Below are positions 17,265 through 25,882 of a stretch of DNA of 64,000 nucleotides, piece by piece. The stretch is from the NCBI RefSeq assembly GCF_004345005.1, contig NZ_SMMX01000008.1:1-64000 (forward strand), read 5' to 3'. How positions within the stretch are numbered: the first letter of the stretch is position 1; each line of letters starts with the position of its first letter. Below the pieces are notes generated by a model, which saw only the letters and a program-made list of their open reading frames with translations, did no database searches and had not been told where the DNA came from. A program made the position numbers and the translations under genes. This DNA is from Extibacter muris. Its GTDB lineage: Bacteria > Bacillota > Clostridia > Lachnospirales > Lachnospiraceae.

Positions 17265-18324
17265 TTAGGTCGGTGCGACCTGCCGTGCCACCCAGCGTAG
17301 TGTCCGTTCTAAGGTGTATGGCTCTGGCTTTGTCGTCAGCTTTAAAGCGGTTCTGTTTTCTCCAATGAACCAAGCCCACCGTTCATTGGTTTCCCATTCA
17401 CTGCGTCTTACGTCGTCCTCTTTATCCACAAACCGTATATAACGGTTGATGATAGAAAATGCCGTCCGTTCTGCGTCGTAATAGGTCAGCAGGTCACGCA
17501 CGGCATAGTAAGCACGTTCATTTTTCAATCGTATCTCAAAGCGGTTCTTAACAGAAGTTTCCTCAATAGGAATACCCAGCTTTGCATACTGTTCATAGGC
17601 TTTTTCATAAATGCAGAAGTAGACTTCTGATTTCAAAGAACCAATATACAGTGTGTGTCCCATGTCTGCCTTGTCCTGCTCGTGGTTTTTGATAAGCTCC
17701 CCAGAAGCATAGGACTTATAGGAACGGAACACGGAAATACATTCCTCATTGTTGCATTTACGGGTAAGCTCTGGAATATCCAAGATACCCACCTTGTCGT
17801 TGATTGCTAGGTCAAGACGCTTCATCACACCGCCGTCCACCAGACAGTCCATAAGGAAATCGTACCAGCTTCTTTCCTGTGCCAGCAGGTAGCTTTCCAT
17901 TTGCCGACAGCCTTTTCCTTTTAGTTCCAGCAGGACACCTTTTTCTTCATCAGCCGAGGTCAGTAAGAATATGTCCCCGATATAGTAATGTTCCGTGTAG
18001 CTGTAAAATCCGAAGTCCTCATGTAGCATGAAATCCATGTTCAGCTTGAGTATATCCCTTATGACGTGCTTTACGTCCGTTGTAGGGAAGCGTATGCGTA
18101 CATAGTCAAACAGCATTTCCAGCGGATTGTCTGGATTGAGTTTTTCCAGTGCAACCGTAAGCTGTTCTTTGACTTCTTTTGTCAGCTTGACTTTGCCAGA
18201 CTGGATACGGCTTAAATGTTCACGGCTCATGCCAGCCATGAGTGCCAGCCTGCTTTGTGATACGCCGTAGGCTGACCGCTTTTCCTTTAAATCTGTTATC
18301 CAGTCGTTTTCATTCAGTTGTCAT
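17265..18324 (-). pseudogene. mobT: MobT relaxase (Orf20, rolling-circle initiator type) with frameshift at the start
   Basis: The open part encodes a XRE-type HTH followed by a Rep_trans-type relaxase domain, as in Tn916 Orf20 and ICEBs1 NicK relatives ('YIGSLKSEVYFCIYEKAYEQ', 'VKNRFEIRLKNERAYYAVRDLL'). An ATG at 18324 with a GGAGGA site starts MTTE and stops at once. Deleting one A near 18312 would give MTTDENDWITDLKEKRSAYGVS..., joining the intact frame. Without that, translation could only begin inside the HTH (18239) or at a non-standard codon. The relaxase nicks at oriT to start transfer, so this lesion could immobilise the element. Confidence 0.75.
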
Positions 18325-18443
18325 TCCTCCAATCGTTGGAATGTGACATTTCAGCGTCCATGTCACACCCGTAAGAATTTAACGGAAACCCTTGTACTTA
18401 GCGGAGATTTCCGTATTTTTGATACTGTTTCCTGTAGATTTGC

Positions 18444-18468
18444 GCCCCTCTGTTAGATAATGAGGGGC
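18444..18468. other. Putative oriT / nic region of the ICE
   Basis: An inverted repeat GCCCCTC/GAGGGGC (18444-18450 and 18462-18468) has an 11-nt loop containing CTAACA on the minus strand. The layout resembles the oriT hairpin of ICEBs1, where a C-run/G-run stem encloses a CTAACA-type nic region, and the Tn916 oriT lies in the same place, between orf21 and orf20. The nick site itself cannot be shown from sequence. Confidence 0.6.
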
Positions 18469-18476
18469 TGATGTCT

Positions 18477-18502
18477 GCTGGCGTGGCTACCGCCACACCA
18501 GC
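18477..18502. terminator. Hairpin downstream of the TcpA gene
   Basis: The arms GCTGGCGTGGC and GCCACACCAGC form an 11-bp stem (one wobble) with a 4-nt loop, just past the stop of the XRE-TcpA gene and next to the putative oriT. There is no U-tract, so it may be an oriT accessory structure rather than a terminator. Confidence 0.45.
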
Positions 18503-18507
18503 AACGG

Positions 18508-19989
18508 CTAGTCCGTGCCGTCGTCTTTCGCTTCGCACGTCGCCGTCCCGTCCTGCCTAGCGTATGCAAGTGAGCCGATTGTCTGTAAGAAGTCATGCCC
18601 TTTGATACGCTTCTGGAAAAACTGCTTTTTCACAGCTGAACCGAACAGCATACCGTACCCAAGTTCACTGATACGCCCAAGCCCCACACGGAAGTTGAAG
18701 TTATCCCTTATCCCGTCGCTGAAATATTTTGCGTCTGGACGCTGGCAGGCAACAATCAGAAAGTAGCCTGCCTGCCGTCCCAGCATAACGATTTTCTTTA
18801 GCTGGCTAAGCAGGCTCACGCTTTCTTTTGTTGCCAGCATTTCAAAAAATGCCACATATTCATCAAAGATTAGAAAGCAGGGCGGTAGTCCCAAGTAGGC
18901 GTAGTTTTCGCCCGTCTTGTACTTCGGGTGCTGTTTCATTTCTTCGCTTCGTGCCACCATGCCGTCATAAAAGGCATTGACGCAATCAATCATTTCTTCT
19001 TTCGTATGGTACACATTCGGCATAACTGTTCCCAAGTCCGCAAGGTCAGCGTTCTTCGGGTCTAAGATGTAAAGCTCGGCGTTGGTCTGCAACAAGGCTT
19101 CAATGATTGTCAGCAGAAAGTAGGTTTTACCGCCACCCGTCCCACCAGCTATCAGAGCGTGAGGGAGTGCGTCATATTCCCAGACAAGATTTTTCATCAG
19201 CCTTAGACAGTCGTTTTCTGCTTTCACTTCGTCAATAGAAATACGGTTCGCTATCGTATCATACAAAAGCGTGTATTCAATATAGCCGTCATGTAAGGTC
19301 TTGTCGGTCAGCTCACAGTACAAGCCACTTTCCAGCTTATCCTCTAACCGCAAGAGCTGGTCTTGATACTTTCCTAATGTGATTTCACAGCGGATATGAA
19401 GCAATCCTTTTTCCATTTGATAATAAATCTTTGGAAACCAGACGATTTTTTCCCTTGATCTGCCTTGCAGGTCAGTGAAAAAACCGCTGTCCTTGACGGT
19501 ATCGGCTTCATACCACTTGTTTTCCAGTATCATTCGTGCCAGCTTTTGACGGTGCAATAACTGTTTGAAACGGTCATAACAAAAGTGATAATACAGAAAA
19601 GCGACCAATGCACAAACACCAGTCGCTATCAGTAGGGTTATGAAGTTGTAAGTTGAAAACGTCAGCCCATTATCCAATAGGCTGAAATGCTCCCAATCGG
19701 TACGCATGAGCTGTTTTAGGTTCAGTAGCAGGATAACCGCTAGGAATAGAAACAGAAGCGTCCCCATTGAAAAGCGGTAAACTATCGTTTCAATTTCATC
19801 TCTCAATAAATAATCTGTTGTAACATTAAAATAATCACTCAATGCAACTATTTTGTCCATATCTGGAACACTCTGAGAACTTTCCCATTTAGAAACAGCT
19901 TGTCGAGATACATTTAAAGCATTAGCTAAATCTTCTTGAGAAATTCCTTTCTTTTTTCTTTGTAATAGTATTTTCTGCGATATATTCAT
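18508..19989 (-). CDS. TcpA/FtsK-type coupling ATPase (Orf21) with fused N-terminal XRE domain
   Basis: A 493-aa protein. Residues ~1-65 are a full XRE helix-turn-helix ('ISQEDLANALNVSRQAVSKWE'). Two membrane segments follow (~72-92 and ~112-135), then a FtsK/HerA ATPase domain with Walker A 'IAGGTGGGKT' and Walker B 'FLIFDEYVAF'. TcpA-type proteins pump relaxase-bound DNA into the conjugation channel. The usual orf21 product has a short basic N-terminus instead of an HTH, so this is a gene fusion. Near the C-terminus, 'RIKG' runs straight into 'HDFLQ', which suggests loss of about 20 residues usually present there. A well-formed promoter (20122-20150) lies upstream. Confidence 0.82.
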   Translation of the reverse strand: MNISQKILLQRKKKGISQEDLANALNVSRQAVSKWESSQSVPDMDKIVALSDYFNVTTDYLLRDEIETIVYRFSMGTLLFLFLAVILLLNLKQLMRTDWEHFSLLDNGLTFSTYNFITLLIATGVCALVAFLYYHFCYDRFKQLLHRQKLARMILENKWYEADTVKDSGFFTDLQGRSREKIVWFPKIYYQMEKGLLHIRCEITLGKYQDQLLRLEDKLESGLYCELTDKTLHDGYIEYTLLYDTIANRISIDEVKAENDCLRLMKNLVWEYDALPHALIAGGTGGGKTYFLLTIIEALLQTNAELYILDPKNADLADLGTVMPNVYHTKEEMIDCVNAFYDGMVARSEEMKQHPKYKTGENYAYLGLPPCFLIFDEYVAFFEMLATKESVSLLSQLKKIVMLGRQAGYFLIVACQRPDAKYFSDGIRDNFNFRVGLGRISELGYGMLFGSAVKKQFFQKRIKGHDFLQTIGSLAYARQDGTATCEAKDDGTD

Positions 19990-20038
19990 GCGAACTGCTC
20001 CTTTCTTTATTTAGCTATATTTTACCAAACAATATAGT

Positions 20039-20057
20039 TGCAATTCTACATATTGCA
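20039..20057. promoter_or_regulatory. Putative operator upstream of the XRE-TcpA gene
   Basis: A perfect 6-bp inverted repeat TGCAAT/ATTGCA with a 7-nt spacer lies ~50 nt before the XRE-TcpA start. It is a natural candidate for autoregulation by the fused HTH. Confidence 0.4.
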
Positions 20058-20121
20058 CATGGTAATTTGTCAACTAATGGTTGCGAAAGCCTTTTTGAAG
20101 ATATTTGTGCTTTGTATTCGC

Positions 20122-20150
20122 ATTATATCATTATCGTATATCCCCTACAA
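20122..20150 (-). promoter_or_regulatory. Sigma-A-type promoter for the XRE-TcpA gene
   Basis: On the minus strand, TTGTAG (20150-20145) and TATAAT (20127-20122) are 17 nt apart. It directs transcription leftwards into the XRE-TcpA and downstream transfer genes. Confidence 0.5.
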
Positions 20151-20170
20151 TGAAAATTTATTCAGTAAAC

Positions 20171-20557
20171 CTATTTTTTTGGCTGTCCCTGCGGATTGTT
20201 GTTCTGTGGATTTCCTGCTGGCTGGTTGCCTTTGTTCTTCAAGATAATATCGTCAGCCTTGATATACCAGTCCACGTCAGCCCCTCTAAAGTTGGCATTT
20301 GCCACTGTATCAGCTACGGGATTGATAAGCTCTACTTCTGCATTGTAAGGATAGTCCTTGACCGCTACATCAGCAGGAATAGATACTTGTATCATGCGTT
20401 CCTGCACACTGCATTTGAGGTCATAGGTTCTGCGTTTGATTTCTTCGCTGGTTGTCCCGTCCTCATTTTCCATACGCACCTCATGTCTAAGGGCAGAGAA
20501 CTTCAACACGCCGAAAGTCTTTTCTTTATCTAATACAATTCCATTTGCTAATCTCAT
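20171..20557 (-). CDS. DUF961 family protein (Orf22-like)
   Basis: A 128-aa protein of the DUF961/YdcP type found near the leading end of Tn916-family transfer operons. It has the 'VQVSIPADVAVKDYPYNAEVELINP'-type core and a low-complexity tail of Gly, Asn, Pro and Gln. ICEBs1 homologues (HelP-type) help in DNA processing during conjugation; whether that holds for this copy is inference. A homologue lies 15 nt upstream. Confidence 0.82.
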   Translation of the reverse strand: MRLANGIVLDKEKTFGVLKFSALRHEVRMENEDGTTSEEIKRRTYDLKCSVQERMIQVSIPADVAVKDYPYNAEVELINPVADTVANANFRGADVDWYIKADDIILKNKGNQPAGNPQNNNPQGQPKK

Positions 20558-20571
20558 AATTGAATACCCCC

Positions 20572-20895
20572 TTATTTACTTTCAACTGGCAACATATCAT
20601 CAGCCAGTAAGATATAGTTTGTAAATCCACGCCCACGGATATTGTAGCCCTCTGCGGTAATGCGTGGGTTAATCAATTTGACTTTCTGCTCTGGCTTGAA
20701 ATGCTTTTCGCCAGCTTTGGCAGGAATGGTTACGATAATATCATCAGCACGCTGTACGTCTGAATACAAGTTGTAGCTTCTTGTTATGGGAACATAGCGA
20801 CCATTGACACGCTGTTGTTCAACCTTGCTTTCTCCTGCAAATTCCAAATTGCCGAATGTCTTTTCCATGTTCGGCACAACATATTTTAATTCCAT
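20572..20895 (-). CDS. DUF961 family protein (Orf23-like)
   Basis: A 107-aa DUF961 protein with 'IIVTIPAKAGEKHFKPEQKVKLINP', paralogous to the downstream gene product. It is the first conserved transfer-operon gene after the surface-adhesin gene, matching orf23 in Tn916. The preceding 227 bases (20896-21122) hold no recognisable gene. Confidence 0.82.
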   Translation of the reverse strand: MELKYVVPNMEKTFGNLEFAGESKVEQQRVNGRYVPITRSYNLYSDVQRADDIIVTIPAKAGEKHFKPEQKVKLINPRITAEGYNIRGRGFTNYILLADDMLPVESK

Positions 20896-21122
20896 AGTGT
20901 TTTTACCTCGTTTCTTTCTTTAAACTTATTTTGATAGGTTCTTATTCTGGCATTACATGAGATACCAGCAAGCCCCCAGATAGTAAAGGGTAAATAAATG
21001 CTTCGCACCCTTGACTATCCGTGTTCTTGCAGGTTGTAGGCAGACAAGCCAGAATAAGCGGAAGTCTGCCGACACGGTAACGGCGGAGAGCGTGATTTTC
21101 CTTTTCTCATACAGTTACCACC

Positions 21123-23951
21123 TTATGATTTTTTCAAGGAACGGCGTTTGTAGAAGTATGTACCTGCAATACCGCCAGCAGAAGCAAGCAACATCACGAT
21201 AAATGCCATAAGGTTTGTACTGTCGCCCGTTTTGGGACTGTCAGTTTTGGTTGGCGTATCGGGTGTAGTCGGTGTTTCTGGTTTCTCTGGTTTCTCTGGT
21301 TCTTCGGGAACTTCTTTGATTATTACCGTCTGTCCCTCGTCCTCAATGTCCTTATGTTCTGTAACCTTTTTCGGTTCTTCTGGGTCGGATAAATCGTATA
21401 ATTCTTCAAAGGTTACAAGCTGTTGACCGCCAAGCTCGGAAGCGTCAAATGTAAAGGCAATCTGTACTTCCATGTTTTCACTGTCAGCGGTAAAGGTATA
21501 GTCATTCTCTATACGTTTGCCGTTAATGATAAGCTCCGCATTTTCTTCTTGTAACATTTGCCAGCCCACAAGCTGATACTTAGTCCCAACTTCCAAGCCC
21601 TCTAAGGTAACGGTATCTACAATCGTTACGTCTTTGCCTGCTTCGATTTCTTTCTTGCCGTCCTCAAAGGTCGATGTGGTATGTATCTTGATGATACGCT
21701 CTGTAATCAATACCGTTTGCCCGTCGTCATCAATGTCCTTGTGTTCTGCTACTTTGACGGGTTCTTTTGGATTGCTTAAATCGTACAATTCTTCAAAGGT
21801 TACAAGGTTCTTGCCACCTAGAGCAGAAGCATTGAATGTATAGGCAATCTCAACTTTCATTTCTTCATCATCAGCAATAAAGGTATAGTCGTTTTCTACA
21901 CGTTTGCCGTCAATGATAAGCTCTGCATTTTCTTCTTGTAACATCTGCCAGCCTTTCAACTGATACTTAGTGCCTTTCACAAGTCCGTCCAGCTTGACCG
22001 TATCAATGATTGTTACGTCTTTACCTGCGACAATCATTTTTTCGCCGTCCTCGCTGGTCTTGCCCTTGTTGGTGTTGTGCTTGTGGGAAGCCCAGTCGGA
22101 AGAAGTAGAGAACTGCCCGTTATCGTCCGTTACGACAATGTGGCTTTCGCCCGTCGTCTTGCTTGTGATCCTGAACGGAACATCAGCAAGACGCTTGTGT
22201 GTACCTGCTCCAATCTTTACGCCCTCTAAGTCGCCACGTTTAATCTGGTTATAGACAGAGTGGGCTTCATCAGTTAAATCAACGATTTTTCCATTCTCTG
22301 TGATTGTAAATTCAATCGCTTTTGCACCGTCTGTCAAGTAGCCCTCTGGTGGTTCGCTTTCTTCAATGCGGTATTTCCCATGTGGTAACAAGTCAGCAGA
22401 AGTAGAAGCCACGCCCTCAATGTAAGTATGAATAGTTTTTACGACTTCATTTTTCTTGTATAGCTTGCCCTCAACTAATACGGCATTATCATTTAAGGAA
22501 ATGATTTCAAAGGCTGTATCTTTTAAGGTCGCACCGCCTTGTGCTTTGGTATCTTTCGTTTCTAAATCTCGCTTTTGGATTTTGACACCGCCACGAATAA
22601 CCTTGTCTGATACGGAAAATTGATTGCTTCCAGTCAGTACGGCAAGGTCGCCGTCCTCGGTAATTTGTGTAAGGTACATTCCTTTGATTTGTTCCTCACT
22701 GCCATTTGCCTGCATATATGCACCGTCAAGCAGGTAGCCGTTTGGTGCTTTGACTTCCTCTACGGTCAGTGTTCCAAGTGGAAGTACAGCTTTGCCGTCC
22801 TGCATATAGAAGCTGTCGCCAGCTACTTTGTAAGCGTCAGCTAAACGGGTAACATAATGGATTGTGCCGTCGCTGTCTTTTTCAGCGATTGTCTTTGTCG
22901 TCCATGTGCGTGTTGGTTCAGCAGGAAGATTGTCCTTATTGTAATAACCAGCGTAATACTTCCATGTGAACTCTGCACCCTCTAAGGTAGCGTTGCCCTG
23001 CGGATTGCTTTTCTGTGTTTCCATGTCAATTTTGAAAAGCTCAATCAAGGTGTCCGTTACTTTTGGTGTATCAGCTACTTTCAAGATTGCTGTTTTGCCA
23101 GCTTCTACTTTCAGAGAATACACCGTATTATCTACCTTGTAGCCAGTCGGTGCGGATAATTCCTTGATATAGACTGTGCCTGCCTTGACTTCTACGGTTT
23201 CGGTATTGCCGTTGCTATCTGTCGTAAGGGTGGCAAGCTGATTTTTGCAATCCTTATCAGAAAAGACACCATACGTTGCACCAGCGATACTGTAATTTCC
23301 GTTACCGTCTGTAATGCTGGCGTTGGTGGAACTCTTTTTCAAGGTGGCATTTCCTACATTAAGGTTCGCCCAGAATTGTCCTAATTCCTGCCCCTCGCCA
23401 GAGTAGATATAACCACCACATTCATAGCGTCCTTTATTCTCTTTGACAAAGGCTTTCGCTCCTGCGAATACCTCGTCCTGCGTTGCCTTTGGGATTTCAT
23501 CATAGGAAGCTCGCACGTTATCACACTGCCAGCCAAGGTGTACGCTCAATCTCTGCCAGACAACCAACTGTCTTAAAAGGTAGGCGTGATTACTGCTTAA
23601 ACCACTGTGGCTGGCTGTGTATTGATTGACATACTCAATGGATAGGGCAATGTCGGCTATCTGGTCGGCACTCATTCGTGTGCTTGCGTCAGCTCTGGTC
23701 TTATATCCGTTTTTGAAAGCTGTGTTGATGTCGATACAGTAAGCGTCCTCGCCCTCAACTTTCAGATGTCCCTCGTTAAAGGTTTCTGTGATAGAGCCGT
23801 CATTATTTACACGTTCCACGATACCAACACGCTCGTCCGACTCCGTCCAATATTGCGTTTCCGACGCATGAACGGGTGTACTCGGCAGAGTGGTAGCGAT
23901 AGTCGCAAAGGCTAAGAAGCCCGTACACAATCGCTTTAATATCTTTTTCAT
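21123..23951 (-). CDS. VaFE-repeat, thioester and Cna-B surface adhesin with sortase signal
   Basis: A 942-aa surface protein. The signal peptide (residues ~1-29, ending VHA) is followed by a thioester domain ('DAYCIDINTAF' Cys and a Gln in 'LRQLVVWQ'). Then come several Cna-B/SpaA-type domains ending in 'GYKVDNT', 'GYLLDG' and 'GYLTDG', and two nearly identical VaFE repeats ('LVTFEELYDLS' twice, ~120 residues apart). A Pro/Thr/Glu-rich wall spanner and a sortase signal SPKTGD plus membrane helix and RRSLKKS tail close the protein. Thioester domains can bind host surfaces covalently; VaFE and Cna-B domains form isopeptide bonds. The start at 23951 was chosen for its AAGGAG site. It is carried as ICE cargo ahead of the transfer genes. 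Confidence 0.88.
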   Translation of the reverse strand: MKKILKRLCTGFLAFATIATTLPSTPVHASETQYWTESDERVGIVERVNNDGSITETFNEGHLKVEGEDAYCIDINTAFKNGYKTRADASTRMSADQIADIALSIEYVNQYTASHSGLSSNHAYLLRQLVVWQRLSVHLGWQCDNVRASYDEIPKATQDEVFAGAKAFVKENKGRYECGGYIYSGEGQELGQFWANLNVGNATLKKSSTNASITDGNGNYSIAGATYGVFSDKDCKNQLATLTTDSNGNTETVEVKAGTVYIKELSAPTGYKVDNTVYSLKVEAGKTAILKVADTPKVTDTLIELFKIDMETQKSNPQGNATLEGAEFTWKYYAGYYNKDNLPAEPTRTWTTKTIAEKDSDGTIHYVTRLADAYKVAGDSFYMQDGKAVLPLGTLTVEEVKAPNGYLLDGAYMQANGSEEQIKGMYLTQITEDGDLAVLTGSNQFSVSDKVIRGGVKIQKRDLETKDTKAQGGATLKDTAFEIISLNDNAVLVEGKLYKKNEVVKTIHTYIEGVASTSADLLPHGKYRIEESEPPEGYLTDGAKAIEFTITENGKIVDLTDEAHSVYNQIKRGDLEGVKIGAGTHKRLADVPFRITSKTTGESHIVVTDDNGQFSTSSDWASHKHNTNKGKTSEDGEKMIVAGKDVTIIDTVKLDGLVKGTKYQLKGWQMLQEENAELIIDGKRVENDYTFIADDEEMKVEIAYTFNASALGGKNLVTFEELYDLSNPKEPVKVAEHKDIDDDGQTVLITERIIKIHTTSTFEDGKKEIEAGKDVTIVDTVTLEGLEVGTKYQLVGWQMLQEENAELIINGKRIENDYTFTADSENMEVQIAFTFDASELGGQQLVTFEELYDLSDPEEPKKVTEHKDIEDEGQTVIIKEVPEEPEKPEKPETPTTPDTPTKTDSPKTGDSTNLMAFIVMLLASAGGIAGTYFYKRRSLKKS

Positions 23952-24140
23952 AATTCCTAATACTCCTTTCATTTTGGGTAATAAAATAGCCGTCCACTAG
24001 GAACGGCTGGAAATAGAAAAGGAACGCTGATTTTATGCGTTCCATAGTCTATGAAATATTCAATTTTTTCTCGTTTTAATACTGATGTGCTGTACCTTAT
24101 CTTTGCAAATCTAGGGAATAGGACGTATCAAGGCTCATTC

Positions 24141-24162
24141 AATCGTAGTAAAATCGTAGTAA
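24141..24162. repeat. Tandem 11-bp repeats, likely Tn916-type integrase arm sites
   Basis: AATCGTAGTAA occurs twice back to back. The GTAGTAA core matches the DR2-type site bound by the N-terminal domain of Tn916 integrase (a GAGTAGTAAATTC-like sequence, from established structural work). It lies at the orf24-side end of the element, where such sites are expected. Confidence 0.6.
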
Positions 24163-24277
24163 TTTGATGTTTTTACTCCCTTGTAAATGCAGATAGATAC
24201 TGTGTTTTAGCGGATAATCAGATTTTTAGTGTGTTTTTTTATTACATAGAAGCGAATCTTCTTCAAGTATTATACAG

Positions 24278-24306
24278 TTGAAATCAGTATTCAGTGAGGG
24301 TATAAT
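24278..24306 (+). promoter_or_regulatory. Ferritin promoter
   Basis: TTGAAA (24278-24283) and a perfect TATAAT (24301-24306) are 17 nt apart, about 33 nt before the ferritin start, which has an AAAGGAGG site. Confidence 0.75.
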
Positions 24307-24339
24307 ATAAGCAGAGCAAAGATAAAAGGAGGTTTACAC

Positions 24340-24852
24340 ATGTTAGATAAAAAAGTAGTTGATTTAATAAATAACCAGATAAACAAAGAGTTTTTCTCTG
24401 CATATCTGTACCTGGAATTTTCCAACTTCTATTATGATATGGGATTAGAAGGATTTGGAAACTGGTACAAGGTCCAGACACAGGAGGAGAGAGACCATGC
24501 GATGCTCATGATTCAGTACCTTCAGAACAATGGAGAAAAAGTGGTTTTAGAGACAGTGGACAAGCCGGATATACCGCTTGGTGACGCAAAGGGCGTATTG
24601 GAAGAAGGGCTGAAGCATGAAAGATATGTGACTAATCTGATTCACAATATTTATGATGCCGCGTATTCGGTGAAAGATTTCCGAACTATGCAGTTCTTAG
24701 ACTGGTTCGTAAAAGAACAGGGTGAAGAGGAAAAAAGCGCGGAAGACCTGATCAAGAGGTTTGAGCTGTTCGGAGAAGACGCAAAGAGCCTCTACATGCT
24801 GGACAGTGAACTTGGGACAAGGACGTATACCGCACCGTCACTCGTATTGTAA
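24340..24852 (+). CDS. ftnA: Ferritin (non-haem iron storage protein)
   Basis: A 170-aa ferritin of the usual bacterial FtnA length. Ferroxidase-centre residues are visible: Glu in 'NKEFFSAYLYLEF', the E..H pair in 'TQEERDHAMLM', and a second-helix Glu/Gln pair in 'LDWFVKEQGEEEKSAEDL'. It forms 24-subunit cages that oxidise and store iron. It has its own promoter and ribosome site and appears intact, sitting just outside the ICE. The following gene is a truncated permease, so sequence downstream of ferritin has been lost. Confidence 0.92.
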   Translation: MLDKKVVDLINNQINKEFFSAYLYLEFSNFYYDMGLEGFGNWYKVQTQEERDHAMLMIQYLQNNGEKVVLETVDKPDIPLGDAKGVLEEGLKHERYVTNLIHNIYDAAYSVKDFRTMQFLDWFVKEQGEEEKSAEDLIKRFELFGEDAKSLYMLDSELGTRTYTAPSLVL

Positions 24853-24867
24853 GCAGCAGCGTATAAG

Positions 24868-25858
24868 GAACAAGATAGCCGTTCCAGTTTATATTTCTTT
24901 TATCCTGGCGACGACGCTCATATGCTGGACCGGCAGCGACTGCCAAATCTCGGGAGAATCCTTTATCCAGATACTGACTCTGAATAACATCCACCGGAAC
25001 CGTGAAGCGACCATCATCGTTCTTGGCATCATCATGCTGACAGTCTCCATCCTGGGAGAAAAGATCATATCGAAGCTGAACATAATCGCTGTTCCCGCGC
25101 TTATCCTCCTCTGTATCTACGGCATGGTTACGTGTCTGCAGGATATATCGTTTATGGAGCTTGTCAAAGCCTCGCCTGTCGAGCCCATCAGCCTTGCGGA
25201 AGGGGTGGCGATGGTCTTCGGCATGCAGGCGGTAGGCAGCACGATATCACCTGACTACCACAGGTTCTGCCGTGACAGGAAGGGCTCTTGCCTTGCAGCT
25301 GTCGTAGGCATCATTCCCTACTGCCTGTTCCTGTTTATCGCAGGGTCTGTCATGGGTGCGGCGACTGGGGAATCTGACATATCTGTCTTGATTGCAAAAC
25401 TTGGCCTGCCAATTATCGGCCTGATCATCCTTGTCCTTGCCACATGGACGACGATGGCCTGCGATGCCTACACCGGCGGCCTGGCAATCACCAGCCTGCT
25501 CCATCTGTCAGGGAAAAAACGTGCAGCCGCAACGGCGGTAGCCGGAATCGTAGGCATACTGCTGGCGGTGTTCGACATTATGAACTACTTTACGAATTTC
25601 CTGGATTTGATGGCAAGCTGCATACCTCCGGTGGCCGGCGTCATGATTACGGACTACTGGCCGTTAAAACATGGTAAAGTCGAAAACTGGGAAGAACGTC
25701 CCGGCTTCCACTGGAACGGTATCATATGCCTCGTCTGCGGCGTGCTTGCAGCCTTGTTCCTTCCCTTTGGCTTTCTTACCATCAACGGCATACTTGTCTC
25801 GGGCATACTATACTTTCTGACGAGCAAGCTTGCGAGCCGAACTGAAACACAATCATAA
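24868..25858 (+). pseudogene. Cytosine/purine permease (CodB-type), 5' truncated
   Basis: Roughly 330 codons of an NCS1-family cytosine/purine permease, beginning inside what should be the third membrane segment ('VPVYISFILATTLICW') and running to a normal C-terminus. About 100 N-terminal residues, the start codon and the promoter are missing; the remnant begins ~15 nt after the ferritin stop. Conserved NCS1 segments such as 'TISPDYHRFCRD' remain. The simplest reading is a deletion that fused the ferritin 3' flank to the permease interior. Confidence 0.8.
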
Positions 25859-25882
25859 ATATACGAACAGTAGGAAAGACCT

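Larger units (their letters stand above)
23973..24339. other. Right end region of the ICE (non-coding)
   Basis: A 367-bp gene-free stretch between the adhesin and ferritin. It holds two tandem integrase-arm-like repeats (24141-24162), a T-rich segment near 24,225-24,240 that probably lies close to the ICE boundary, and the ferritin promoter. I cannot place the exact attachment site because the matching left end is not recognisable. Confidence 0.5.

Noticed and set aside
18505-18530. Possible CRISPR or defence island in the ICE
   Set aside because: No regularly spaced repeats and no known defence gene apart from ArdA-type anti-restriction proteins were seen.
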